Positions 21,204 to 32,105 are shown, counted from the stretch's first letter. The stretch is 64,000 bases of DNA from Polychytrium aggregatum (GCF_025602895.1 NW_026516219.1:744001-808000), one strand, 5' to 3'. The notes: generated from the letters alone by a model not told the origin. Numbers and translations: made by a program.

Positions 21204-24200
21204 AGCCGTGCCCACCGCCTTCCGAAAGTGAAGACATTGGTAAGGTGCCTTTGGTAAGTACTGGGGAAGCAGTGATGTGCGGACAGCTTCGCCTTGCCTC
21301 TGGACCGGCGGACACTCTCAGCTCTGGCATAGTACCCGTGGCACCTCTGGTGTCACTGGGAACTGCACCTCATCCACAGGTGCAAATACCTGAGCTGTCC
21401 TGCCAACCCTCGGCAAAGTTAACTGTCTGTGCTAGCCGCAACCCTGGTGCCGAAGCTGGTACCGAACCAAAGTCTTGTGTTTCGTCTGTTCGTCGTTGCT
21501 CGTTGGTTGTTCCCGTCGCTGTTCGTCTTCCTTCTGGTGATTCTCTGTCGTGCGAAGGACTTGTCGATTCTGGTGCCTCTGGCAACTTTATCGACGAGGA
21601 CTTTGTTGCTCGACACTCTGTCCCCACCTGCTCCAAGGCTTCGCCCTTGGCAGTGGAAGGCGTGGATGGTAAGCCGCTGTCGTCTGGCCCCATCCTCCGC
21701 GAGACTGCTCCACTCGAGGTGATTCTCGGGGACGTCTCGCAACGCCTTCGGTTCGATGTGATCAGGTCTCCACATCAACCACTTATCCTTGGCTTTCCTT
21801 GGTTGCGCACCGCCGAGCCCAAGATTGTCTGGTCTCGCGGTCTTCTTTGTCTCCCTCCTTCTGTTGATTCCGACCCCTCTCCATGCACTACTTCTCTTTC
21901 GTCTTGCTCCACTTCCTCCAATGTCACTCCCCTTCTTGATGATTCCACTCCTTTGATTGATCTAAGCTCCTCTCCTACGCTCCCACCTTCGTCTTCCCCT
22001 TCTTGTCTTGTTCCTCCCGAACCCCTTCGCTCTTCCCAAACCCCTTCTTCTGTTGTCAGTTCTCTTTCCCTCCTTGATGTACCTCCTCCTGTTGTTTGTT
22101 CTTCGGACATTGTTCAGAATAAAGTAACCGTCGAACATTATTCTGACCTTGTCCACGCCCCTCCTCTCAGCTCGGACGCTCCTCTCCGCGTCTGCAGCAT
22201 TGATTACCGCTCGATGCGCGAGTCTTTGGATGCATGCAGGCATGGAACGCAACCCCTGACCATCTTTCAGGTCCATGTCCTGCCCACTGACGAGCCGAGC
22301 ACTGCGACTGTCGAAGTGCCTGCGGAGTACAAGGACTTCCTGTCTGTTTTCTCTAAACAGGAAGCTGACTCCTTGCCTCCGCATCGCCCTTATGACTGCC
22401 CCATTGACTTGGAGCCGGGCAAGTCGCCAAAGTTCGGGCCTCTGTACTCACTGTCCGAGCCCGAACTTCACGCTCTGCGTGACTATCTCGACGAGAATCT
22501 TGCCAAGGGATTCGTTCGTCCTTCGTCGTCCCCAGCAGGCTCACCAATCCTCTTCGTCAAGAAGAAGGACGGCTCACTTCGTCTTTGCGTTGACTACCGC
22601 GCACTGAACGGTATCACGGTAAAGAACCGTTACCCTTTACCGCTGATCGGCGAGCTGCTGGACCGACTTCGAGGCGCGAAGGTGTTCACTAAGCTGGACC
22701 TTCGTGGAGCCTACAATCTGCTGCGCATCCGCTCCGGGGACGAGTGGAAGACAGCTTTCCGTACTCGATATGGGCACTTCGAGTACTTGGTGATGCCCTT
22801 TGGGCTCACCAACGCGCCAGCGACGTTCCAGCACTTCATCAACGACGTCCTGCGCACCGAGTTGGACCAGTTCGCAATTGCGTATCTTGACGATATCTTG
22901 ATCTACAGTGCTGATCCGTCGCAGCATGTAGAGCACGTCAAGCAGGTCCTCTCGAAGCTCCGAGCTGCAAAGCTGTATTGCAAGCTGGAGAAGTGCGAGT
23001 TCTCCAAAACCTCGGTCTCGTTCCTTGGTTTCATGGTCTCGCCCGAGGGCATCGGTATGGAGCGATCCAAGCTCTCTGCGATCTTGGATTGGCCCATACC
23101 GCGCAACATCTCGGATCTTCGATCCTTTGTCGGGTTTGCGAACTTCTATCGACGCTTCATCGATGGATACGCAAAGATCGCGGGGCCCATGACTCGGCTC
23201 TTCCGGAAGACGCATGGCTTCCAGTGGTCCCGCGAAGCCGATAAAGCATTCAGATCCTTGAAGGATGCCTTCGTTTCGGAGCCCGTTCTGGTGCATCCGG
23301 ACCCATCCAAGCCGTTCGTCGTAGAGTCAGATGCGTCGGACTTTGCGCTTGGATGCGTGCTCTCCCAGCGGGGTGCTGATGATCGCCTTCATCCTTGCTC
23401 GTTCCATTCGCGGACACTCTCGAATGCTGAACGTAACTACAGCATATACGAGAAAGAGCTGTTGGCGATCAAGGAGGCTTTCGAGGCGTGGCGACACTAC
23501 CTCGAAGGCGCCCAGCATCCCGTTGCCGTTCTGACCGATCACAAGAACTTGGAGTACCTGGCAACGGCTCGCATCCTAAACCAGCGTCATGCACGGTGGT
23601 CCCAGTTCTTGTCTCGGTTCGACATCCGCATCCAGTACCGTCCTGGTGCGAGGAACGGCAAGGCCGATGCCCTGTCTCGTCGCTCGGACTACATCCCTTC
23701 GTCGGCCTCCGTGTCGAGGGATCCGCCTCTGCTTCTCGATCCTGCCGCGGTGATACGCGTGCTCCGAAGCAGAGACGCCCGCTCTTCGGTTGCAAGTCGC
23801 AGTGACCCTGTGGATTTGCTGCAGCTCATAGCCGAAGAGCAGGCTCGGGATCCCGGTCTAGACAAATACCGTCGTGACCCGAAGTTCGTCTGGAATGGCC
23901 AGTACCTCACCTTCCAGAACAGGATTGTGGTCCCAGAGTCGTGCCGAGTTCCGGCGCTCAAGTCGTGCCATGACCCAGTCGCTGTGGGTCATCCAGGCAT
24001 CCGACGGACTCTGGCTCTGGTATCGCGACAGTTTTGGTGGCAAACCTATCGGAAAGATGTCAAAGAGTACGTCTCGACGTGCGACACCTGTGCACGCTCG
24101 AAAGCTCCGCGACACAAGCCGTTTGGGTTCCTGTTGCCACTCCAGACAGCCGATCGACCCTGGGGGACACTGACCATGGACTTTATCACTGATCTGCCAA

Positions 24201-25267
24201 AGTCCAAGGGTCACACCTGCATCTTTGTGGTGGTATGCAGCCTCACAAAGATGGCACACTTTATGTCCTGGCGTTCACTGCCGTCGGCGGAGGAGACTGC
24301 GTCACTGTTCCTCGACAATGTCTTTCGTCTCCATGGCCTCCCCGACACAGTGGTTTCAGACCGAGGAAGTCAGTTCACCTCTCGGTTCTGGAAGGCACTC
24401 TGCACGCAGCTCGGGATCCAAACCAGTCTGTCCACGGCCTTCCATCCCCAGACCGATGGACAGACTGAGAGGGTCAACCAGGTCATCAACCAATACCTGC
24501 GCTGTTACACGTCGTATCAGCAAGATGACTGGGCCGAGCTGCTGCCGTTGGCCGAGTTCTCTTACAATAACCTCGAGAACTCGTCAACACATGCCTCGCC
24601 ATTCTTGGCAACCTATGGGTTCCACCCAAGGTTCGAAGTCCCCGTTGTCGCTGGCGGCCCTGATGTTCCCTCTGCCACGGAGAGGGTTGAACATCTCCAG
24701 CGGAACCTGGCACTGTTGAAGGAGAATCTTGAGAAGGCAAAGTCTGACTACAAGCACTTCTCAGATCTCCGGAGGTCCCAGGCTCCCGACTTGCGTCCGG
24801 GCGATCAAGTCTGGGTGCTGACTCGTAACATCAGCACCACTCGCCCAAGCAAGAAGCTGGATTACCAGAGGATTGGACCATTCACCATCCTCGAGGCCGT
24901 CGGGACATTGGCTTTCCGCCTGGACTTGCCAAAGGACATAAAGGTGCACCCGGTGTTCCATGTGTCTCTTCTTGAGCCCTACAAGAAGAACTCGCTTCCG
25001 GGTCGGGTGCAAGCGCCGCCCCCTGCGGTGGTCATCGATGGGAACTTGGAGTGGGAGGTCGAAGAGATCTTAGACTCCAAGTTCGTGCGCGGAAAGCTGC
25101 ACTATCTCATCGATTGGAAAGGCTACCCGGTCACCGATCGAAGTTGGGAGCCCGCCGACATTGTCTTTGCCCCAACGGTGGCCGCGGAGTACCACCGACG
25201 CTACCCAGACAAGCCTGGCCCCAGGAGAACTCAAGATGGAACACGCCGTAGTTTAAGGAGGAGATAG
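21161..25267 (+). CDS. pol: Copy A pol (protease, RT, RNase H, integrase, chromodomain)
   Basis: Read in the -1 frame from the slippery site, 1368 codons. Taking residue 1 at 21245: aspartic protease DSGASG at 108-113; RT with YLDD at 547-550; RNase H with ESDASDFALG near 692 and TDHKNL; integrase with a zinc-binding H/CxxC region (GHPGIRR to CDTC) and catalytic Asp979, Asp1039, Glu1075 with exact D-x35-E spacing; and a C-terminal chromodomain, about 1266-1322 (EWEVEEILDSKFVRGKLHYL, WKGY, SWEP), that likely targets modified chromatin. The stop TAG directly touches the 3' LTR, so the purine-rich AAGGAGGAGA acts both as coding end and as probable polypurine tract. Confidence 0.93.
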   Translation, partial: GKRPGPVLSEGLEPEPCPPPSESEDIGKVPLVSTGEAVMCGQLRLASGPADTLSSGIVPVAPLVSLGTAPHPQVQIPELSCQPSAKLTVCASRNPGAEAGTEPKSCVSSVRRCSLVVPVAVRLPSGDSLSCEGLVDSGASGNFIDEDFVARHSVPTCSKASPLAVEGVDGKPLSSGPILRETAPLEVILGDVSQRLRFDVIRSPHQPLILGFPWLRTAEPKIVWSRGLLCLPPSVDSDPSPCTTSLSSCSTSSNVTPLLDDSTPLIDLSSSPTLPPSSSPSCLVPPEPLRSSQTPSSVVSSLSLLDVPPPVVCSSDIVQNKVTVEHYSDLVHAPPLSSDAPLRVCSIDYRSMRESLDACRHGTQPLTIFQVHVLPTDEPSTATVEVPAEYKDFLSVFSKQEADSLPPHRPYDCPIDLEPGKSPKFGPLYSLSEPELHALRDYLDENLAKGFVRPSSSPAGSPILFVKKKDGSLRLCVDYRALNGITVKNRYPLPLIGELLDRLRGAKVFTKLDLRGAYNLLRIRSGDEWKTAFRTRYGHFEYLVMPFGLTNAPATFQHFINDVLRTELDQFAIAYLDDILIYSADPSQHVEHVKQVLSKLRAAKLYCKLEKCEFSKTSVSFLGFMVSPEGIGMERSKLSAILDWPIPRNISDLRSFVGFANFYRRFIDGYAKIAGPMTRLFRKTHGFQWSREADKAFRSLKDAFVSEPVLVHPDPSKPFVVESDASDFALGCVLSQRGADDRLHPCSFHSRTLSNAERNYSIYEKELLAIKEAFEAWRHYLEGAQHPVAVLTDHKNLEYLATARILNQRHARWSQFLSRFDIRIQYRPGARNGKADALSRRSDYIPSSASVSRDPPLLLDPAAVIRVLRSRDARSSVASRSDPVDLLQLIAEEQARDPGLDKYRRDPKFVWNGQYLTFQNRIVVPESCRVPALKSCHDPVAVGHPGIRRTLALVSRQFWWQTYRKDVKEYVSTCDTCARSKAPRHKPFGFLLPLQTADRPWGTLTMDFITDLPKSKGHTCIFVVVCSLTKMAHFMSWRSLPSAEETASLFLDNVFRLHGLPDTVVSDRGSQFTSRFWKALCTQLGIQTSLSTAFHPQTDGQTERVNQVINQYLRCYTSYQQDDWAELLPLAEFSYNNLENSSTHASPFLATYGFHPRFEVPVVAGGPDVPSATERVEHLQRNLALLKENLEKAKSDYKHFSDLRRSQAPDLRPGDQVWVLTRNISTTRPSKKLDYQRIGPFTILEAVGTLAFRLDLPKDIKVHPVFHVSLLEPYKKNSLPGRVQAPPPAVVIDGNLEWEVEEILDSKFVRGKLHYLIDWKGYPVTDRSWEPADIVFAPTVAAEYHRRYPDKPGPRRTQDGTRRSLRRR

Positions 25268-25686
25268 TGTGATGACCAGCATCACAACGGACCAATGAGA
25301 TTGTCCCGCATGCTCTCGCCCTCCGCACCAATCATGAGTCCCCACGTGTTTGTTTGCCCCCATGCATGAGCACGCGCCGTTGCCACCCGCGTCTACTGGT
25401 TTCCTGCCTCCCCCACCGCTCGGCACATGTCCCCGGGCTGTGCCAAGCCTCTCTCGCTTGCACACCAGCCACTCTCGCACCCCCTTCTCGCTTCTCTGTG
25501 ATGCTCCACCCTTCTCGCCCACTTTTGCCCCTCGACCTTCTCCCGGTCTATAAATAGCCCTGCATGTCTGAGCCTATGTTGAACACCAGTTCGAACAAAA
25601 CTTGTTCTTTGGTGTTCGGGGCTAAAAGCTAATAAAGCTCATACCAAGCACTTGGTCTTCGTCCTTGCGCTTGTTCACTCCTTACA
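25268..25686 (+). repeat. Copy A 3' LTR (419 bp)
   Basis: Same length and apparently same sequence as the 5' LTR; starts immediately after the pol stop and is followed by the duplicated target ACCAA (25687-25691). Confidence 0.93.
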
Positions 25687-26082
25687 ACCAATGAGATTGT
25701 CCCGCATGCTCTCGCCCTCCGCACCAATCATGAGTCCCCACGTGTTTGTTTGCCCCCATGCATGAGCACGCGCCGTTGCCACCCGCGTCTACTGGTTTCC
25801 TGCCTCCCCCACCGCTCGGCACATGTCCCCGGGCTGTGCCAAGCCTCTCTCGCTTGCACACCAGCCACTCTCGCACCCCCTTCTCGCTTCTCTGTGATGC
25901 TCCACCCTTCTCGCCCACTTTTGCCCCTCGACCTTCTCCCGGTCTATAAATAGCCCTGCATGTCTGAGCCTATGTTGAACACCAGTTCGAACAAAACTTG
26001 TTCTTTGGTGTTCGGGGCTAAAAGCTAATAAAGCTCATACCAAGCACTTGGTCTTCGTCCTTGCGCTTGTTCACTCCTTACA
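25687..26082 (+). repeat. Copy B 5' LTR, nt 24-419
   Basis: Continuation of B after the A insertion: 396 nt, starting with the duplicated ACCAA. TATAAATA is at 25945 and the self-primer 12-mer at 25984-25995, as in A. Confidence 0.92.
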
Positions 26083-26083
26083 C

Positions 26084-26095
26084 TTTGTTCGAACT
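26084..26095 (+). promoter_or_regulatory. Copy B self-primer binding site
   Basis: Same 12-mer as in copy A, 2 nt after the LTR end, complementary to 25984-25995. Confidence 0.7.
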
Positions 26096-26254
26096 CTCTT
26101 CTACTGATACCACCTGCTTGGTATCTTCCGCTCCTAGCCCCGCCCCTTTCCTAGTCCTGTCCGAACCTCAAGCACACTTGTGCCTGAGCCCTCTTCGCTC
26201 TCCTGTTCTTGAACCTCCTCGCTTTTTTTTCCCAGTCCCAGTCCCAGTCCCGCC

Positions 26255-27232
26255 ATGGATCCTGCCCTCGTGGACCGCCTCCGTGCCTTGGAGGCCGAGC
26301 TCGCCGAGCTCCGGACAGCTCGCGATGCTCCTGCCGCTGGGTACAGCGTGCAGATGCCGGACCGTTACGACGGTAACCGGCAAGGGTTCCGGGCATTCGT
26401 AAATCAGTGCAAACTGTATATACGAATGCAGCCCCACCGGTTCCCTGCTGACCCGATTAAGGTCGGATTCGTCATTAGTCTGCTCACTGGACCGGCTCTC
26501 CAGTGGGCGACTCCGATGCTTGAGATGGGTGATCCCCGACTCAACTCTTTTGGCGATTTCCTAGAACGCTTTTCTAAAGTGTTTGACGACCCTGATCGGG
26601 CCAGGACTGCCGAGTCAGTGATCACCACACTGTCTCAGGGCAACCGCCCGTGCGCAGTCTATGCATCCGAGTTCCTTCGTATTGCCGCCGATACGACTTG
26701 GAACGACGGTGCAAAGATCTCGTTCTTCCGACTTGGCTTGTCGGATGATGTCAGAGACGAACTTTCGCGAGTTCGCCCTCTGCCACGAGATCTGGAGGAG
26801 TACATCGAGCTTTGTAACGAGCTCGATGCACGAATCCGCGAGCGCCGTCAAGAGCGCCGAAGCACGCCTGCCCGCTACCGGTCTTCCCAGTTCGCCTTTG
26901 GTTCCGCCTCCGCTGCCGTTCCCGCCATCGCTCCCGCGCCCGTCCTCGCTCCGCCGCACCCCTCCTACATTGTTTCCGAGCCCATGCAAGTGGACTCTGC
27001 CGTCTCTGGACCCCTGACCGCCGAGGAGAAACAACGCCGCCGCCGCTTTGGACTCTGCCTGTACTGTGGCAAGAAGGGCCACTTGGTACGAAACTGCCCC
27101 GTCAAGTTTGGATCTACCAGAGCTACCGGACCGCCCCCTGGACCTCCCGGCCCGAGGATCATCCGCACCATCGTTTACGAAGATGGAGAAGTGCAAGACT
27201 TCAGTTCGGGAAACGACCAGGCCCGGTTCTAA
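26255..27232 (+). CDS. gag: Copy B gag
   Basis: 325 codons, same protein as copy A gag with silent or no changes seen. The leader has only eight T before the three CCCAGT repeats, so no upstream in-frame extension exists here; this supports ATG 26255, and by analogy 20208 in A, as the real start. Confidence 0.9.
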   Translation: MDPALVDRLRALEAELAELRTARDAPAAGYSVQMPDRYDGNRQGFRAFVNQCKLYIRMQPHRFPADPIKVGFVISLLTGPALQWATPMLEMGDPRLNSFGDFLERFSKVFDDPDRARTAESVITTLSQGNRPCAVYASEFLRIAADTTWNDGAKISFFRLGLSDDVRDELSRVRPLPRDLEEYIELCNELDARIRERRQERRSTPARYRSSQFAFGSASAAVPAIAPAPVLAPPHPSYIVSEPMQVDSAVSGPLTAEEKQRRRRFGLCLYCGKKGHLVRNCPVKFGSTRATGPPPGPPGPRIIRTIVYEDGEVQDFSSGNDQARF

Positions 27233-27250
27233 GTGAAGGCCTTGAACCGG
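27208..27250 (+). promoter_or_regulatory. Copy B frameshift signal
   Basis: GGGAAAC at 27208-27214 with the same spacer and 7-bp hairpin as in copy A; conserved although the copy is older. Confidence 0.78.
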
Positions 27251-29062
27251 AGCCGTGCCCACCGCCTTCCGAAAGTGAAGACATTGGTAAGGTGCCTTTG
27301 GTAAGTACTGGGGAAGCAGTGATGTGCGGACAGCTTCGCCTTGCCTCTGGACCGGCGGACACTCTCAGCTCTGGCATAGTACCCGTGGCACCTCTGGTGT
27401 CACTGGGAACTGCACCTCATCCACAGGTGCAAATACCTGAGCTGTCCTGCCAACCCTCGGCAAAGTTAACTGTCTGTGCTAGCCGCAACCCTGGTGCCGA
27501 AGCTGGTACCGAACCAAAGTCTTGTGTTTCGTCTGTTCGTCGTTGCTCGTTGGTTGTTCCCGTCGCTGTTCGCCTTCCTTCTGGTGATTCTCTGTCGTGC
27601 GAAGGACTTGTCGATTCTGGTGCCTCTGGCAACTTTATCGACGAGGACTTTGTTGCTCGACACTCTGTCCCCACCTGCTCCAAGGCTTCGCCCTTGGCAG
27701 TGGAAGGCGTGGATGGTAAGCCGCTGTCGTCTGGCCCCATCCTCCGCGAGACTGCTCCACTCGAGGTGATTCTCGGGGACGTCTCGCAACGCCTTCGGTT
27801 CGATGTGATCAGGTCTCCACATCAACCACTTATCCTTGGCTTTCCTTGGTTGCGCACCGCCGAGCCCAAGATTGTCTGGTCTCGCGGTCTTCTTTGTCTC
27901 CCTCCTTCTGTTGATTCCGACCCCTCTCCATGCACTACTTCTCTTTCGTCTTGCTCCACTTCCTCCAATGTCACTCCCCTTCTTGATGATTCCACTCCTT
28001 TGATTGATCTAAGCTCCTCTCCTACGCTCCCACCTTCGTCTTCCCCTTCTTGTCTTGTTCCTCCCGAACCCCTTCGCTCTTCCCAAACCCCTTCTTCTGT
28101 TGTCAGTTCTCTTTCCCTCCTTGATGTACCTCCTCCTGTTGTTTGTTCTTCGGACATTGTTCAGAATAAAGTAACCGTCGAACATTATTCTGACCTTGTC
28201 CACGCCCCTCCTCTCAGCTCGGACGCTCCTCTCCGCGTCTGCAGCATTGATTACCGCTCGATGCGCGAGTCTTTGGATGCATGCAGGCATGGAACGCAAC
28301 CCCTGACCATCTTTCAGGTCCATGTCCTGCCCACTGACGAGCCGAGCACTGCGACTGTCGAAGTGCCTGCGGAGTACAAGGACTTCCTGTCTGTTTTCTC
28401 TAAACAGGAAGCTGACTCCTTGCCTCCGCATCGCCCTTACGACTGCCCCATTGACTTGGAGCCGGGCAAGTCGCCAAAGTTCGGGCCTCTGTACTCACTG
28501 TCCGAGCCCGAACTTCACGCTCTGCGTGACTATCTCGACGAGAATCTTGCCAAGGGATTCGTTCGTCCTTCGTCGTCCCCAGCAGGCTCACCAATCCTCT
28601 TCGTCAAGAAGAAGGACGGCTCACTTCGTCTTTGCGTTGACTACCGCGCACTGAACGGTATCACGGTAAAGAACCGTTACCCTTTACCGCTGATCGGCGA
28701 GCTGCTGGACCGACTTCGAGGCGCGAAGGTGTTCACTAAGCTGGACCTTCGTGGAGCCTACAATCTGCTGCGCATCCGCTCCGGGGACGAGTGGAAGACA
28801 GCTTTCCGTACTCGATATGGGCACTTCGAGTACTTGGTGATGCCCTTTGGGCTCACCAATGCGCCAGCGACGTTCCAGCACTTCATCAACGACGTCCTGC
28901 GCACCGAGTTGGACCAGTTCGCAATTGCGTATCTTGACGATATCTTGATCTACAGTGCTGACCCGTCGCAGCATGTAGAGCACGTCAAGCAGGTCCTCTC
29001 GAAGCTCCGAGCTGCAAAGCTGTATTGCAAGCTGGAGAAGTGCGAGTTCTCCAAAACCTCGG
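27208..29062 (+). pseudogene. pol: Copy B pol, truncated by copy C
   Basis: Protease and most of RT are intact, including YLDD, up to the codons for KTSV. The family 3 LTR of copy C then interrupts it after CTCGG. RNase H, integrase and chromodomain of B are not in the window. A few bases differ from copy A. Confidence 0.92.
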
Positions 29063-29371
29063 TGTAGGAGATGGTATCTCCGACGCTGTGCTGCGCGTAC
29101 TGCGCGTACTGCGCGGCGCAGTGGGTCGTGACCTGTGCTGCGCTTTGCGTTTTCACGCACCGCAGGCAGGCCACCGCAGGGTATACCTGCGGGTTGCCCC
29201 CGTTCCCCCCGTTTGTCTGGAGTTCGGTTTTATCGTGAATAAACGTAAGTGCTTCCCGAGCTCACCCGTCCGCTAGAGTAGCCTAGCACCGCCCTGTTCT
29301 GCCCTGTCCTGTCTTGTCTTGTACCCCCTCCCTCCCCGTCTTGCCCCAACGTCCCAGTAGTGGACGTTACA
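29063..29371 (+). repeat. Copy C 5' LTR (family 3, 309 bp)
   Basis: Begins TGTAGG with an inverted repeat GGAGAT/ATCTCC, ends GTTACA; AATAAA at 29238-29243. At least two base differences from the LTRs of D and F, in keeping with an older copy. Confidence 0.92.
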
Positions 29372-29383
29372 TGGTAGCATCGG
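29372..29383 (+). promoter_or_regulatory. Copy C tRNA-type primer binding site
   Basis: TGGTAGCATCGG directly abuts the LTR, the classical layout for a site pairing with a tRNA 3' end (CCA). No matching 12-mer was seen in the LTR, so family 3 seems tRNA-primed. The tRNA is not identified. Confidence 0.65.
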
Positions 29384-29493
29384 AAATCCTCGTCTTGTTT
29401 TCGTCCTGTTTGTCCTCTTTCTAGATCCTCAAGCTGGATCCCGCCTCTCTTGCCGACCGACTCTCCTCTCTGTCCCTGGAGCCTGCCCCTGCC

Positions 29494-30271
29494 ATGAGCA
29501 ACCCCCGCCCACTTCCGGAAGCCTTCCTCAAGACCTTCCGTGCCCCAGTGTTTACTGGGAAGAGCCGCTCCTCCTCGGTGGAGGACTGGCTGCAGCAACT
29601 CGAGGACTACCTCGATGCTGCCCAAGTCGCCCCCACCCACCACATCGTCGCCGCCAAGCTCTGCTTAAAGGACCAGGCGTACCGTTGGTACCGCCGCCAA
29701 GGGTTCGACGAGCAGAGCGAAGGTGTGTTTGACGACTTCAAGGACCGCCTCCGTCGCCGCTTCGGCAGCCCCAATGCTGAACTCATTGCCCGTGACAAGC
29801 TATACTCTCTCGTGCAGCGTGGTTCTGTGACCCGCTACATCGAGGAGTTTGAAGACCTCTCCTCCCAGATTGAGGAGCTGGGCTCTGCTGATGCGATGTA
29901 CCTCTTCCAGAAGGGCCTCAAGCCCAAGATCAGAGAGTACATCGCCAGCAACCCTGATGCCCGCAAGTCCCTGGACGTGATGATGGACGTTGCCGAGAAC
30001 CTCGACAACGTCCAGTACCATGGCCGCCAGTTCTACCCGCAGCTGGCAGGCGGCCATCGGTCTCATCACGTCCCAGCCCGTCCGCCTCGCCCGGCCCCGC
30101 CCGCAAGACCCATGCCTGAGCCCATGGACGTTGACGTCAACGCCATGGAGGCTCGTGGCCCTCCCCGCTCCCGGTTCCAGCAAGCTGCCACTGTCTCCCC
30201 CAAGGACAGACAGAAGCAGGAGGACCTCCGCCATGGTTCCTGCTTCTTCTGTCACCGACCGGGACACCAGG
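29494..30271 (+). pseudogene. gag: Copy C gag, truncated by copy D
   Basis: Family 3 gag from ATG 29494 ([11 protein letters not shown]) through the gag domain to the zinc knuckle, broken within [10 protein letters not shown] after CACCAGG at 30271. The last Cys of the knuckle and the frameshift site are lost. Confidence 0.92.
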
Positions 30272-30580
30272 TGTAGGAGATGGTATCTCCGACGCTGTGC
30301 TGCGCGTACTGCGCGTACTGCGCGGCGCAGTGGGTCGTGACCTGTGCTGCGCTTTGCGTTTTCACGCACCGCAGGCAGGCCACCGCAGGGTATACCTGCG
30401 GGTTGCCCCCGTTCCCCCCGTTTGTCTGGAGTTCGGTTTTATCGTGAATAAACGTAAGTGCTCCCCGAGCTCACCCGTCCGCTAGAGTAGCCTAGCACCG
30501 CCCTGTTCTGCCCCGTCCTGTCTTGTCTTGTACCCCCTCCCTCCCCGTCTTGCCCCAACGTCCCAGTAGTGGACGTTACA
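30272..30580 (+). repeat. Copy D 5' LTR (309 bp)
   Basis: TGTAGG to GTTACA, matching the 3' LTR at 52203-52511; follows CACCAGG of copy C gag. Confidence 0.93.
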
Positions 30581-30592
30581 TGGTAGCATCGG
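30581..30592 (+). promoter_or_regulatory. Copy D tRNA-type primer binding site
   Basis: TGGTAGCATCGG directly after the 5' LTR, as in copy C. Confidence 0.65.
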
Positions 30593-30702
30593 AAATCCTC
30601 GTCTTGTTTTCGTCCTGTTTGTCCTCTTTCTAGATCCTCAAGCTGGATCCCGCCTCTCTTGCCGACCGACTCTCCTCTCTGTCCCTGGAGCCTGCCCCTG
30701 CC

Positions 30703-31312
30703 ATGAGCAACCCCCGCCCACTTCCGGAAGCCTTCCTCAAGACCTTCCGTGCCCCAGTGTTTACTGGGAAGAGCCGCTCCTCCTCGGTGGAGGACTGGCT
30801 GCAGCAACTCGAGGACTACCTCGATGCTGCCCAAGTCGCCCCCACCCACCACATCGTCGCCGCCAAGCTCTGCTTAAAGGACCAGGCGTACCGTTGGTAC
30901 CGCCGCCAAGGGTTCGACGAGCAGAGCGAAGGTGTGTTTGACGACTTCAAGGACCGCCTCCGTCGCCGCTTCGGCAGCCCCAATGCTGAACTCATTGCCC
31001 GTGACAAGCTATACTCTCTCGTGCAGCGTGGTTCTGTGACCCGCTACATCGAGGAGTTTGAAGACCTCTCCTCCCAGATTGAGGAGCTGGGCTCTGCTGA
31101 TGCGATGTACCTCTTCCAGAAGGGCCTCAAGCCCAAGATCAGAGAGTACATCGCCAGCAACCCTGATGCCCGCAAGTCCCTGGACGTGATGATGGACGTT
31201 GCCGAGAACCTCGACAACGTCCAGTACCATGGCCGCCAGTTCTACCCGCAGCTGGCAGGCGGCCATCGGTCTCATCACGTCCCAGCCCGTCCGCCTCGCC
31301 CGGCCCCGCCCG
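30703..31312 (+). pseudogene. gag: Copy D gag, 5' part (split by copy E)
   Basis: From ATG 30703 through the gag domain to the Pro/Arg-rich linker, where copy E inserted after GCCCG. Confidence 0.92.
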
Positions 31313-32103
31313 TGTTAGGGATAGCTTCTGCTTGTTCTCCACTTTGACTGCACACTTGGCTGTTCTTTTGCCTTTCTGTTTGTTTGTGTGTAGCTTTGCA
31401 GTTCCCCTCCAATTTTCCGCCTTTTGCCTGCCATTTCCGCTCCTTCCGCACTTCCGTTTCCCCGCGCTGCTCCGCTTCCTTTGTCTTCTTCGCACGCGCC
31501 GGTTTGTTTGTGCACGCGCCTTGCTGCGATTGGTTGCAATTCGGCTGCCGGTCATGTGTCCCACCACCGGTGACTCATGACCTGCCTGACCGCCCCGATC
31601 TCTTGTTCATCTCGCATGCATTTGCCCCAACCTTATACTTGACCAATCCGCTTCTTGGACGTTGAGTCACATTGCTTCGCCTTTGCACGTTTCTCCTGCC
31701 AGGTGCTTCGCTTTTGCTTGCGCCTCCCTCGCTTTGGTTCTCTGCCTGTCTCGGTGGTCCTTCTCGGCCCTCGTTCGTGCATCGCCCCCTTCGCCCTGCT
31801 CGATCGCCCACTTTTCCCTCCCTTGGCCGCCCTTCGCTGCCAAGTCCGGACTTGTCTATAAATAGCCTGACCCCCGCGATGTGTAGTCGAACCTCAGCGT
31901 TCAAAATAGGACTAAATAAAGTGCCTTCTACTTTATTCTCTGAGTGTTCCTCACGTCTCATTTCGAGACTAGTCTTATCTTGAACGGATCTTTGCTTCCC
32001 TCGCTCCCTCTCCGAGTCCACTTCGGACTTTACCCTTGCCTTCCCTGAGCTCACTTCGAGCTCACTTCTTCTTTTGCCGTTGAGTCCCCTTCGGACTCTA
32101 ACA
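31313..32103 (+). repeat. Copy E 5' LTR (family 2, 791 bp)
   Basis: TATAAATA is at 31857-31864 and the self-primer 12-mer AGCGTTCAAAAT at 31896-31907, again 39 nt from the TATA start. An AATAAAGT/ACTTTATT hairpin lies at 31915-31937 and includes AATAAA. U5 contains four stem-loops with 5-nt loops (31955-31969, 32014-32030, 32047-32063, 32082-32098). Confidence 0.93.
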
Positions 32104-32105
32104 TC

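Larger units (their letters stand above)
19612..25686 (+). mobile_element. Copy A: complete family 1 Ty3/gypsy chromovirus, 6075 bp
   Basis: Two 419-bp LTRs that look identical, open gag and pol, and the target duplication ACCAA on both sides within the LTR of B. G and I have exactly the same length and the same pol translation. This is the layout of a recently mobile, possibly still active element. Confidence 0.95.
19584..29062 (+). mobile_element. Copy B: family 1 chromovirus, 5' LTR split by copy A, pol cut by copy C
   Basis: Outermost and oldest visible element of the nest. Pieces: LTR nt 1-28 (19584-19611), then copy A with ACCAA duplicated, then LTR nt 24-419 (25687-26082), leader, gag and pol up to 29062 where copy C entered after CTCGG. 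The rest of B should lie beyond 64000. Small differences from A, G and I (a T8 instead of T13 tract before gag, scattered single-base changes) fit greater age. Confidence 0.9.
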
